Positions 12,938 to 24,460 of a stretch of DNA of 64,000 nucleotides are shown in pieces. Each line of letters begins with the position of its first letter. The stretch's first letter is position 1. Source of the stretch: Elephas maximus indicus (taxonomy: Eukaryota; Chordata; Mammalia; Proboscidea; Elephantidae); NCBI RefSeq assembly GCF_024166365.1, contig NC_064835.1, positions 56,214,607 through 56,278,606 on the forward strand, given 5' to 3'. Position numbers and translations under genes: made by a program. Below the pieces are notes generated by a model that saw only the letters and a program-made list of their open reading frames with translations, did not search any database and was not told the origin of the DNA.

Positions 12938-13470
12938 AACAGACCATCAACCGCTTCTGTGCAAGTTCAAGTTGAAACTGAATAAAATGAGAACAAGTCC
13001 ACAAAAGCCAAAGTAAGACCTTGAGTACATCCCACCTGAATTTAGAGACCATCTAAAGAAGAGATTTGACGTCTTGAATACTAATGACTGAAGACTAGAT
13101 GAGTTGTGGAATGACATCAAGGACATCCTCCACGAAGAAAGCAAGAGGTATTTAAAAAGGCAGGAAAGAGAGAAAAGACCATGGATGTCAGAAGACTCAA
13201 AATTGCTCTTGAAAGCCAAGTAGCTAAAGTGAAAGAACAAAATGATGAAGTAAAAGAGATGAACAGAAGATTTCAAGGGGTGGGTGGAGAAGACAAGGTA
13301 AAGTATTATAATGACATGTGCAAAGACCTAGAGATACAAAACCAAAACAGAAGAACACACTCTGCATTTCTCAAGCTGAAAGAGCTGAAGAAAAAATTCA
13401 AGCCTCGAGTTGCAATAGTGAAGGATTCTACAGCGAAAATATTAAATGACTCAAGAAGCATCAAAAGAAG

Positions 13471-14520
13471 ATGGAAGGAGTACACAGAGTTACTATACAA
13501 AAAGAATTGGTAGATGTTCAATCATTTCAGGAGGTACCATGTGAGCAAGCACTGATGACACTGAAAGAACAAGTCCAAGCTGCACTGAAGGTATTGGAGA
13601 GAAACAAGGCTCCAGGAATTGATGGAATACCAATTGTGATGTTTAGACAAGTGGATGCAGGGCTGGAAGTGCTCAATTCTCTGTGCCAAGAAATTCGTAA
13701 GACAGCTACCTGGCCAACCTACTGGAAGAGACCCATATTTATGCCTATTCCAAAGAATGGTGATCCAACTGGATGAGAGAATTAATGAACAATATCATTA
13801 ATATTGTAAGTGCCTGCAGCAGTATATCGACAGAGAGCTGCCAGAAATTCAGGCTGGATTCGGAAGAGGAGATGGAACCAGGGATATCATTGCTGATGTC
13901 AGATGGATCCTGGCTGAAAGCAGAGAATACCAGAAAGATGTTTAACTGTGTTTTATTGACTGTGCAAAGGCATTCGACTGTGTGGGTCACAACAAATTAT
14001 GGATAAAATTGCTAAGAATGGGAATTCCCGAACACTTAATTGTGCTCAAGAGGAACCTGTGCATAGATCAAGAGGCAGTTGTTAGAACAGGACAAAGGGA
14101 TGCTTGGTGGCTTAAGGTCAGGAAAGATACGCATCAGGGTTCTATCTTTTACCATACCTATTCAATCTGTATGCTGAGCAAATAATCCTAGAAGCTGGAC
14201 TATATGAAGATGGACGGGGCATCAGAGTTGGAGGAGGGCTTATTAACAACTTGATTTATCCAGATGACACAACCTTGCTTGCTGAAAGTGAAGAGGACTT
14301 GAAATACTTACTGATGAAGATCGAAGACCACAGCCTTCAGTATGGATTACACCTCAACAAAAAGAAAACAAAAACCCTCACAACTGGACCAATAAGTAAC
14401 ACCACAATAAATGTAGAAAAGATTGAAGTCGTCAAGGATTTCATTTTACTTGGATCCGTAATCAAGGGTCATGGAAGCAGCAGTCATGAAATCAAAAGAC
14501 GCATTGCATTAGGCAAATAG
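13471..14520 (+). pseudogene. RTE reverse transcriptase domain, broken
   Basis: Reverse transcriptase blocks are seen in order: KAPGIDGI (13,605 region), FMPIPKNGDPTG ending at 13,776, and YPDDTTLLAESEEDL (14,255 region). The last carries the catalytic box, with Tyr-Pro-Asp-Asp where the family has Tyr-Ala-Asp-Asp. Bases are missing just after 13,776, between the Pro-Lys-Asn-Gly block and the Glu-Ile-Gln-Ala-Gly-Phe block. Several frame breaks separate the blocks. Confidence 0.85.
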
Positions 14521-15099
14521 GCTGCAAAAAAACCTGTTTAAAGTGTTAAAAAGCAAAGATGTCACCTTGAAGACTAAGGTGCGCCTGACCCAAGCCATGG
14601 TGTTTCCAATGGTATCATGTGCAGGGAAAGCTGGACGATAAATAAGGAAGATAGAAGAATTGACTCCTTTAAATTGTGGTGTTGGGGAAGAATATTGAAT
14701 ATACATACCATGGACTACCAAAAGGACGAACAAATCTGTCTTGGAAGAAGTACAACCAGAGTGCTCCTTGGAAGCAAGGATGGCGAGACTACATCTCACG
14801 TACTTTGGAAGGGATCAGTCCCTGGAGAAGGACATCATGCTTGGCAAAGTGGAGTTTCCGTGCAAAAGAGGAAAAACCTCAACAAATTGGACTGACACAG
14901 TGGCTACAACAATGGGCTCAAGCATATCAACGATTGTGAGGATGGCACAAGGCTGGACAGTGTTTTGTTCTGTTGTACATAGGGTCATTATGAGTCAGAG
15001 TCAACTTGATGGCACCTAACAACCATCACCACCACCACCACAAGATCAATAATAATAATACAGAGACTGTTATAACTGTATATATACACTAATAACTCC

Positions 15100-15505
15100 A
15101 TATATGTATGTACGGAGAAAGATAGAGGTTTTAAGGAATTGGGTTATGTAGATCTGTAGGTTGGCAAGTACAACATTTATAGGTCAGTTGGCAGTCTGGA
15201 AATTTTGGTAGCCTTGAGTCCAAAATCTATAGTCCAGGTGGCAGATTGACTGGAAAGCCTGGCAAGATATCCATGTTCAGACAGAATCCCTTCTCAATAG
15301 GAAATCTTAGTTATTGCTCTCAAGGCTTTCAACTGATTGAATGAGGCCCACCATGTTATCAAAGGTAATCTCCCTTACTTAAAGTCAACTGATCGTAAAT
15401 GTTAGTCACATCAACAAAATACTTTTATAGCAACATTTAGACTAGTGCTTGACCAAACAACTTAGCATAACTAAGTAGACACATAAAATTAACCATCACG
15501 ATGTT
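15100..15505. repeat. Old interspersed repeat, family not named
   Basis: The wording (gaggttttaaggaattggg, tttcaactgattgaatgagg, gcttgaccaaacaactta, gacacataaaattaaccatc) is that of a common mammalian interspersed repeat, but I cannot assign the family with confidence. Its 3' part is related to 16,620-16,760. Confidence 0.5.
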
Positions 15506-16269
15506 TTTGTTTGATTTTGTTTTATCATCTTTTTGGTCGGTTGATTACTTTGTGGCACTATAAGAAGCCCCAGTCTCATCTTGTGTATTTTCTTACCTAG
15601 CCCTAGAAACAGTCATTTCTCCAGGGAGCCTTGGATCTTTTTATTGGAGAATGGTATTAGAAACCATGATATGGACTCTAGATCACTGCTTCTAGGTTTT
15701 TGTTGCTTCTAGCTCTCTTAGCTGATAGACCTAAGAGATATATGCAAGTATACTAACCCATATATGAAAATTTATATATGTAACCAGCCCTACCTCTATT
15801 ACATTAAATATGAGTTCATACTGATGTTTCCAACTCTAATGCATTACCACTTTCTTCTCTAACCTCCTACTTCTGCAGTGAGAAACCAAATTCCTACCAT
15901 CTGCCATCCATTTACTTAATTGGTCATTTTCAGTATACATGTACAGAAGTATTAGATCTTTTAATCCGTACCCTGTAGAAGCAACTTTAACAACTTAACT
16001 AAACACAGTGTTATGTACAATTTCTTTGGCCTTCAGTTTTACCGACTTTACTCATTGTAGATTCTACCTCCTTCATTGAAGTTTTTTCATAAAATATATT
16101 TTTTTAAGTTGGCAAACTTTTATTTTATACCTGGGTTTTGTAAAGAAAAAATGTTCTAATAATTTTTTGGGGTGAATTAAAATCTGGAGAATGCAAATTC
16201 AATGCATCATTCCTATTATTTTTCATATTGAGGAAAAGGAGAAGGTTTTTATGGTATCCATTTGGGAAA
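15506..16269. other. Gene-free stretch
   Basis: AT-rich sequence with no gene or repeat family that I can recognise. Confidence 0.35.
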
Positions 16270-16762
16270 GTCCCAAAATAATTGAGATCTAAAGGACACA
16301 TAGAAGATTGCTTTCAAAGATGGCCCTCAGTAAGCCCCAACCTCTGGTATTCATGCTTTTGTGTAATCTGCTCCCTGTTAGTGTGGGCTAGATCTAGTTA
16401 CTTCCTTTTAAAGAATTTGTTCATGGACCCCTTCCTTCATCTTCAAGGCCAGCAATGGCAGGGTGAATCCTTCTCCTTATTAGAATCTCTGTGACCTCCA
16501 CTTCTGCCTCATCTCTCTGCCCTTCTGCTTCTGTCACAACTCAACTGGTTTTTTTGTCATCCTCTTCTGCTTTTAAGTGCTCATGTGATTAGATTATGCT
16601 CAGCTTGGTAATCAAGAATACTCTCCCCATTAAAGTCAGCTGATTAGTAGCCTTAATTACACTGCAATGTCCCTTTACATCAGTACCTAGATTAGTGTTT
16701 GATTGAATAGCCAGGGGAGAGGAATCTTGAGGGACATCTGCAGAATTCTGCCAACTATAATG
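16270..16762. repeat. Old interspersed repeat, possibly LTR-derived
   Basis: The beginning (gatggccctcagtaagcccc, ctctggtattcatgcttttg) and end (acctagattagtgtttgatt, gagggacatctgcagaattc) look like a mammalian LTR-type repeat. A pyrimidine-rich segment lies in the middle. The family is uncertain. Its 3' part resembles that of 15,100-15,505. Confidence 0.4.
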
Positions 16763-17772
16763 TTCAACAGAGCTCCTGTTTTGAAGAAATGCTGATTTGT
16801 TCCTTCAATATGAAGGCCATAAATCACAGATTCTCTCAGGACTGGGAGGTTTCAGAAAGTGGGGTGAAATAATAAAAATTGCAGATTACTTACATACATA
16901 AAGACTGAAATGATTGTGTTGCTTAAAATCAACTCCATTTGGCACCAGCAATGGCAGATACCGGCTACTGGTTTTTTTAAAAAAAAATCAATAAATTCCT
17001 GGAGCAATGATAAATTAGAAGGTTCATAAATTGCAGACGTGGCTTACAAGAAATGTGTAGACAAGTTTGCCCAGTATATTGACTATTTTGTCATTGAAAT
17101 GTAGCCATCAATTATGGTGGTCCCCTTGTGTGGAAGAAGCCAGACTTATGACTGTGGTTGGAGAGGTGGGGAATTAGCCTTTATTAGGCTTTGACTTGGG
17201 GACAGAAATCTGGTGAATTACTTATACATTCATAATGCCATTAGCTTTGTATGTGGACAATGTAGAAGGCCCTGTACCTCCATGTGCTTTTTTGCTGGAT
17301 GGAGGGAAGGGAGGAAGGTGTCATGGAGGGAGTGCGGTGGCAGACCCTGCAGGCTGAGCCAGCCAGCTGTTGAAAGGATACTTTTTGATTTCTCTTATTT
17401 ATATTATCATTTGGATGATATAAACCCAATCTTCAATAGGTGTCACACTAAATTATCCACCCTCCAGGCAGTTATGGGGATTCTACTTCCCCACAGTCCT
17501 GTTCACATAGTTTGTAATCAAACTTCTTGATTTTTACCATTCTAATAGATTCAGTATAGTTTTAATTTGCAATTTTTTAAATTATGCATGAGCGTATTTA
17601 TAATTGTTTGATTATGTTTTTGTATTTCAAAAGGTAATTGTATTTCCTTTACTGTGAACAGTCTGTTTATATTCGCTGCAATTTTGTTTTTCTGTTGAAT
17701 TGTTAATTTTTAAAATCAATTTATAGAAAATTGTTACATATTAAGGTTATTAGCCCTTTTTGCCCAAAAAAT
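16763..17772. other. Gene-free stretch
   Basis: The longest frame (17,213-17,530, +, 105 codons) has no visible domain. The 17,540-17,760 part resembles the 'tttgcaattttttaaattat' type of old L1 wording, but this is too weak to call. Confidence 0.35.
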
Positions 17773-18877
17773 ATTTACCTGTGTTTTATTGACTAAGCAA
17801 AGGCATTCAGCTGTATGGATCATAACAAATTATGGATAATATCGAGAAGAATGGGAATTCTCCAACACTTAATTGGGCTCCAGCAGAACTTGCACATAAG
17901 CCAAAATGCAGTTGTTTGAACAGAACAAGGTGGTAGTACATGGTTTAAAATAAAGAAAGGTATGTGTCACAGTTGTATCCTTTCATCGTCCTTATTCAAT
18001 CTGTATGCTGAGCAAGTAATCTGAAAAGCAGGACTATTTGAAGAAGAACGCATCATGATTGGAGGGAGACTCATTAACAACCTGCGTTATGCAGATGGCA
18101 CAACTTTGCTTGCTGAAAGTGAAGAGGACTTGAAGCACTTACTGATGAAGACCAAAGACCATAGCCTTCAGTATGGATTACACCTCACCATAAAAAAAAA
18201 AAAAAAATACCCAAAATTCTCACAATTAGACCAATAAGCAACATCATGAGAAACAGAAAAAAGATTGAAGTTTTCAAGGATTTCATTTTGCTTAGATCCA
18301 CAAACAACGCTCATGGAGGCAGCAGTCAAGAAATCAAATGCTGCATTGTGTTGGACAAATCTGCTGCAAAAGACCTCTTTAAATCTTAAAAGCAAAGATA
18401 TCACTTTGAGGACTAAGGTACGCCTGACCCAAGCCATGGTATTTTCAATCCCCTCATATGTCTGTGAAAGCTTGACAATGAATAAGGAAGACTGAAAAAT
18501 TGATGCCTTTGAACTACAGTGTTGAGGAAGAATATTGACTATGTCGTAGGCTGCCAGGACAAACAAATCAGTCTTGGAAGAAGTGCGGCCAGAATGTTCC
18601 CTAGAAGTGAGGACGGTGAGACTTCATCTCATGAACTTTGGACATGTTATCAGGAAGGACTTGTCTCCAGAGAAGAAAATCATGCCTGGTAAAGTAGAGG
18701 GTCAGCAAAAAAGAGGAAGACCCTGAATGAGATGAATTGACACAGTGGCTGCAACAAAGGTCTCAACATAGCAATGATTGTGAGGATGGCATAGGACCGG
18801 GCAGTGTTTTGTTTTGCTGTACATAGGATCACTATGAGTCAGAACTGACTTGCTAGCACCTAACAACAACAACAATC
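17773..18877 (+). mobile_element. RTE LINE 3' fragment, plus
   Basis: It starts inside the reverse transcriptase region (tgtgttttattgactaagca), covers the catalytic Tyr-Ala-Asp-Gly-Thr-Thr-Leu-Leu-Ala-Glu segment near 18,085 and ends with cttgctagcacctaacaaca. An A-run of 15 sits near 18,192. The frame is broken throughout. Confidence 0.92.
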
Positions 18878-19547
18878 TGCATATTCATAAAGTCTGCAGC
18901 TAGGTGGATGGGGTAGCAGAGGAAGCATATTCACTAATTACTTCTAGGAACAACATATTAGGGTTTATTCAGTAAAAAGTCTTGAAGCTAGATGATATTT
19001 GCTCACATTGTAGGTGTGCATCTGACTCTGCTCTTTGGACCTTTGGCCAGATGCCTGGGCCTCACTCTGATGAGATCCCTTGTTCCAGGTACAATTTTCT
19101 ATCTCCCCCTGAGTAGCTGCCATAGAGAGACAAAGCACATTAATACGAAGAAAGTAAACTTGTATATTTTTGAGCTTCCTTGCTCACAACGGGTCTTCTG
19201 AAAATATTAGAGAATGAGCATGCTCTGACTCAAAGAAAGTACATTTAAGATGAACGTGTTTTTCTGAGTTTTTTTTTTTTGCTTAGTGAATATAAAGCTC
19301 ACAGTTGGTTAGTCTGGGTGCATTCACTAAACAGCTATTTCTCAGTTCCAAACAGAACAAAAACGATCAAAGTCAGTCTTCTTGGAATCAGACCAACTTG
19401 TGTCTATCCCCTAAGACCAGGGCAGGTGCCTTCTGTTTTATGCTCTTAAAGTTCTTCTACCTGTCCTTCAGAGCTCTTACTATATTGTGATTAAATAATT
19501 GTGTGATTTGTTTATTAATTTGTTTCTCAGTTTCTACATTAGTTGTC
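18878..19547. other. Gene-free stretch
   Basis: No gene or named repeat was recognised. Confidence 0.35.
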
Positions 19548-19860
19548 AGTAAAATGTAGTCAGCTGGGCAAATCTGGCCCACTGCTTGTTTTTATATGGC
19601 CTGTGAGCTAAGAATAGTCTTCAGGTTTTTAAACGGTTGGAAAACAATCTAAAGAAGAATAATATTTTATGACACATGAAAATTACATGAATTTAGAATT
19701 TCAGTATCCGTAAGTAATATTTAATTAGAACACAGGCATGCCCACTCATTTACTTGTTGGCAATGGCTGGTTTCATGCTACCCTGGCAGAAATGAAGACA
19801 GCGTATGGCCCATGGATCCTAAACTTTTTATTATCTGGCCTGAGAAAGAATTTGCTTGCC
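19548..19860 (+). mobile_element. Non-autonomous hAT-type DNA transposon relic
   Basis: The words aaatctggcccactgcttg, gaacacaggcatgcccactc and cgtatggcccatggatccta, ending in tatctggcctgagaaagaat, correspond to a common mammalian hAT (Charlie-like) short element. It encodes no transposase. The subfamily is not named because I cannot check it. Confidence 0.6.
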
Positions 19861-20149
19861 CTTGTCCTGCACAGTTGAAAGTGGAGGCTATGTTTGTCTT
19901 TATCAGCACTGTATCCAGATTCAGAAACTCTAAACTCTAAAAAATGACACATCTTAAAATGAATAAAATGTGGTAAATTCCCACCAGTTGAGGAATGAAT
20001 ACATTCCTCTATAGTTGTAGAATATTTATATGATAAAATACTACATATCAATATGTAAGACCTATTTATCTATTTATCTCAATCTAGACAGATTTCCAAA
20101 CTTAAGGTTGAACAAGAAACAAGTTGCAGGATGTTACTTAAAATACGAT

Positions 20150-20785
20150 TTGTTATTGTTGTTAGTTGCCTTTGAATCAGCTCTCACTCATGGTGACCTT
20201 GTGTATAATATGACAATACATTGCCTGGTCCTGTGCCATTGTCAAAATCATTGGTATGTTTGAATCCATTGTTACAGCCACCATATCATTCCATCTCATG
20301 GAAGGTTTCTCTCATTTTTGCTAACCCTCCACTTTACCTCCACTTTTCTAGTGATTGATCCCCTGTGATGACATGTTCAAAGTAAGCAAGAAGGCTTGAT
20401 CTCTCTTCTAAGGAGCATTCTGGCTATACTCCTTCCAAGTCTGATTTGTTTCTTCTTCTGGCAGGTCACAGAATATTCAATATTCTTCACCAACACCGCA
20501 ATTCAAATGTGTCAATTCTCCTTCAATCCTCCTTTTTCATTGTCCAGTTTTCACATGCATGTGAGGAGATTGACATGGCCTTGGTTTGGGTGAAGCACAC
20601 CTTAGTCACGAAAGTGACGTCTTTGCTTTTCAACACTTTAAAGAGGTCTTTTGCAGCAAATTTTCCCAACGTAATATCCTGTTTGATTTCTTGGCTGCTG
20701 CTCCCACAGACATTGATTGTTTTACTCAAGCACAATGAAATCTGTGACAACTTCAATTTCTTTGCCAACAACGTTTTGATATAAT
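20150..20785 (-). mobile_element. RTE LINE 3' fragment, minus
   Basis: It starts with the reverse-complemented tail (gttattgttgttagttgcct) and runs through the C-terminal region (gaatattcaatattcttcac) to about 20,785. It is the same part of RTE as the left end of the 31,112 copy, and older by its many changes. Confidence 0.9.
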
Positions 20786-21957
20786 TGATGCTAGTCAGAG
20801 GGAAACATGATCTAAATTTTCTTCCCAGATGAAGAATACTTTGAGTTATGACTAGTTTTTCCTAAAGGAAAAATAAAATAACAAGCAATGACCTTTGTAA
20901 AATACACAATAGCTAGAATAACTAACATGATAGGCCACAGGAAACTGATCCAAGATCAAAGAGAGAAACTGAAGCCAACTAAAAATTAACAGTTTTCTGA
21001 TAAAGAAAAACTTTATTGCCCCAATAACCATACATGCCATAAGACATTTACTGTTCATTGCTTCCATAAATGTCTGACCAAATTACAGAAACTGTGGGAT
21101 CAGCTTTCTAACACTTTGACAATTCCTTTATCGGCCTCAGAGACTTTGCGGGTTAGCCACCCTGCCTTGTTTGACAAGGGACACATGAACTCACTTTAGC
21201 CTTTACCATCTCTTTCTACAAGCTTGAGATAAGATGAAAGGACTGAAGTGGCATCCTGGACATCTGATTAATATATCTCAGAGAGGTGTGCTTTATTGGT
21301 AAATCTCTGGTAAGTGTCAAAGCTATTTTTGACTTAGGGACTAGTTGAACCTTTTCTCAGTAACTATACACATTTTGCCACCCTGAGAATAATTATACTG
21401 GACTCTTGCAAAGTCATCATTTCCCCCTGTATTACTTCTTGAAAGCTTGTCTGCAAATATTATTGGATTGCGAAGATAATAAGAATAAAAAGTGCAAGCT
21501 GGACGTCTTATCTTTTGCCAAAGAAAACTTCTTAAAAATTAACTTTGATTACTCAAAGAGTAAGGGCTCCTCTCTCACAACCAAGCAGTGAATTGTAAGG
21601 AACCTTTATCAATACACTATTTGAACTTAATTTCAGCTCTCTGTTTTTGCGTAGTAAGAATTGATAGGAAGAGAAATTATAAACAAAAGAAAAATGACTA
21701 AACTTTAACGAGGCTAATGAGTGGTCATGGGAAACAAACTCTTCCATTGAAATTAGAGATATTATAATTTTAAGGTTGATTATATACGTTTCATTATTTC
21801 AATTAAAAATAAATCTGCACAAAACTAAGTTTCTATAAATTCTTATGGGTGAGCCTGAGTATAGCTGCGCTTAGATTTGTTAATTCTCCTGAGGCACTCC
21901 ACGTTCCAGAGTGGAGCAAGCCAAGCACAGGATGAAGAGGATAAGTGAAGTGGTGAA
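20786..21957. other. Gene-free stretch
   Basis: No gene, RNA gene or named repeat is seen. Confidence 0.4.
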
Positions 21958-22125
21958 GTTGTTGCTGTTGTGAGTTGCGATCTACTCAGCCCCTGACTCA
22001 TGGTAATCCAATGCGTTACAGAGTAGAACTGCTCCATAGGGTTTTCTTGGCTGTACTCTTTACACTAGCATTTTGCCAGGCCTTTCTCCTGTGGAACTGT
22101 CAGATGGATTTGAACTGCTAAGTTT
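21958..22125 (-). mobile_element. AfroSINE, minus, head missing
   Basis: It opens with gttgctgttgtgagttgcg and contains actgctccatagggttttct and atggatttgaactgctaag. The tRNA-like head is lost or diverged. Confidence 0.8.
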
Positions 22126-23298
22126 AGATGGAGGACCCATCTGTAATTTTGCTTTAATCTGTGCAGATCCTGGGCTCTTCTTTGACTGGGCCAGGTGAAG
22201 ACCACCTTACAGATGAATGAAGCACCCAGGCAAGATTGCCACCTTCAAAATAGTAAAACTCTGCTTTGAAAGGTGGGGTCTGATGACTTGTCCATTCTTT
22301 TTAACTCTGAAAACATAATTTGTTCTGTTTAGACTCAGAATACATATCACTGAATTGTTTTGTTTTTATTTGTTTATTTACATAGTCACACATCACTTCA
22401 GATATTTAGTGTTTATTTATAAAACTGTAATATTTTATTTGGATTTGTAAAATTTCTTTCATGTATGTATGCATTATTTGACACAATAAATATTTCTCTA
22501 CTATGCTATTTTGCTATGTTGAGAAAAGGACATATGTGTTACCATTGACAGGGGGCATGTAAGTTAAACTGTAATTTTCTGTTAGGAAAATTTTAAACAT
22601 ACAGAAAAATTGAAAGAATAGTATGAGGAACAATCACCCTGACACCTTCCACTTAATATTCAATAACTGTTATCACTTTCTAATTTTTGCTTTATTTCTT
22701 TCTCTCTGGGTTTCTCTGTTTCTCTCTCTGTGTCTGTCTTACTACATGCACACTCACACACACACACACACACTTTTTCTTGATTAATATAAAATTAAGT
22801 TGCAAACATCATAACACTTCACTCCTAAATATTTCAACATAGATAGCCAAAGTACAAAGAAATTCTCTACTTAACTGTAATAGCACATGGTAGGTTTCTC
22901 TGAGGTGCAAAACTGCCAACTTAGAAGTAAGCCTGACTGAAGGAACTTTTCTCAGTGTCCGCGTAAGATGCTAACCACCCTCTCACTACCAATATAATGG
23001 AAATGATTTTTAATCTGCAGCCAAATGAAAGTCTTGCAAGGAAATTTGTAGGCAGCCATGGAGTGGTGAGCATGTATCTACTCTCATCATGTCCATGTTC
23101 TCATCCAACATCTGTTCTGTTGCTTCTTTCACCCTTACTCATTCTTCCTTCTACTCTGCATTATTTAAATATAGCCCTCCTTACACATTGCTCTCCATCC
23201 CCTGCACTGATCCTAGCTTATAATAATAAAAGGGCGAGAGTCATTACTTCTCATTCTATCACATTAGCATTGTTCTTTAGTGATACACTACTCTCAGA
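22126..23298. other. Gene-free stretch with a CA microsatellite
   Basis: A (CA)n run lies at about 22,755-22,773 after a CT-rich stretch. An open frame of 152 codons (22,997-23,455) is not a gene: its 3' third is the AfroSINE at 23,299 and the rest has no domain. Confidence 0.5.
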
Positions 23299-23506
23299 AG
23301 GAGTCCTTGAGTGGTACAAACCATTAAAGTACTCAACCGCTAACGGAAAGGCTGGAGGTTCAAGCCCATCCAGGGGTATCTTGAAAGAAATGACTGGCCA
23401 TCTACTTCAGAAAGATCAGCCATTAAAAACCCTGTGGAGTACATTTCTACTCTGACTCATATGGGGTTGGCATGAGCTGAAATCGACTTGTTGGCAACTG
23501 ATAACT
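23299..23506 (+). mobile_element. AfroSINE, plus
   Basis: It has the head ggagtccttgagtggtacaa, then ggaggttcaagcccatcc, the central block ctggccatctacttcag, and the tail gctgaaatcgacttgttggc. It lies about 780 bases upstream of the REG3-type TATA-like element. Confidence 0.9.
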
Positions 23507-24080
23507 CCCAGAAGACTGGGAAGACAAGGTTATTCATCTGATTTTCCTTAAGATCCTGGCTCATCTATTGACTTGTGAGATCACTCTGAATTTTTTTGGA
23601 ATCTTGCTGCTAATGTTTAAACAACAATACTGAGCCATCTCTCCTAATTCTAATTTCAGTTCTTCAGGCCTTCAACTATTTGTGCTGCTTATAATTCCTA
23701 TACCAACTTACTATCCATAATTTATTTAATCTTATACATAAGGTACACAAGGTAGAAAGAAATTGAGAAAGTGACTTCTTGAGAGATCAGTTAGAAGAAC
23801 TATTCCTTTGGATATTACACTTAAAAATTTAATATCGCATTTTGTGCCACAGGCCCCTGACAAGGAAGAGATTGGGGAAAGGTCAAACTCCATTTGTTCT
23901 TGGGAAAAGTGCTGGACTGATGACAGGAAAGAAGTAATATTTGTGCAATTCCCAGCCTTTACTGGGAAGAATCTCCTCCCCACTGCAGGAATCTCCTTGA
24001 AACCATGCCAAGTCCTTCCCCATGACCCTTGGACCACCTACACATTCCTGGTATTGATTTCAGTGCCCCTCCCTCAGGTC

Positions 24081-24090
24081 CTCATATAGA
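24081..24090 (+). promoter_or_regulatory. TATA-like element of the REG3-type gene
   Basis: The word tcatatagaa lies about 50 bases ahead of the exon 1 splice donor at 24,141. It sits in a block (tgcccctccctcaggtcctc just before it) that is also found, inverted, near 41,760. Position and sequence fit a core promoter; the start of transcription is inferred to be near 24,110. Confidence 0.65.
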
Positions 24091-24460
24091 AGCCCAGGCT
24101 TTCCACTCCTGACAAACCATTCCAGACCTCTGCAAGACAGGTAAGTGAGAGCTGCAGGAAGATGAGACCCACAACAGGGGTTTTCCCTCGCACATTATGG
24201 GGGAAGGTATAGGAGGACCCCAGTCCTCGAAGAACATAGAAGTTCAGATTCAGTAAAGGGATGGCTTGGGGGATTAGGGATACAAGTTCCTCAGTTCTCT
24301 CCAGAACTATAGAAAAGAGTGGATGTCACCAAGGTCAGTTTATTTCTAGGGGTTCAAAGGAAAAGACAAGAGATAGGGCAGGGGAGATCTCTCCATGTAC
24401 TCCCTCTCTGATCACCATTCCCTTAGTGATCTCTGATTGTCTTCTCCACACACAGACACA

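Larger units (their letters stand above)
11849..15045 (+). mobile_element. Near full-length RTE (BovB-like) LINE, plus
   Basis: The element is about 3.2 kb. It opens with cccccatgagtctgtcagtt, the same 5' end that bounds the minus-strand copy at 41,459. An apurinic-type endonuclease region follows (about 12,250-12,940), then the reverse transcriptase region (about 13,470-14,520) and a C-terminal region. It ends in gatggcacctaacaaccatc. A-rich AATAAT repeats flank both ends and may be the target duplication. The coding frames are interrupted many times, so it is dead. RTE elements encode one protein with EN and RT domains and copy themselves by target-primed reverse transcription. Confidence 0.93.

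Noticed and set aside
22681-22775. CT-rich then CA-repeat stretch as a CRISPR or satellite array
   Set aside because: Simple-sequence microsatellite only; no spacer structure.
22997-23455. 152-codon open frame
   Set aside because: Its last third is the AfroSINE at 23,299; the remainder has no domain and no splice context.
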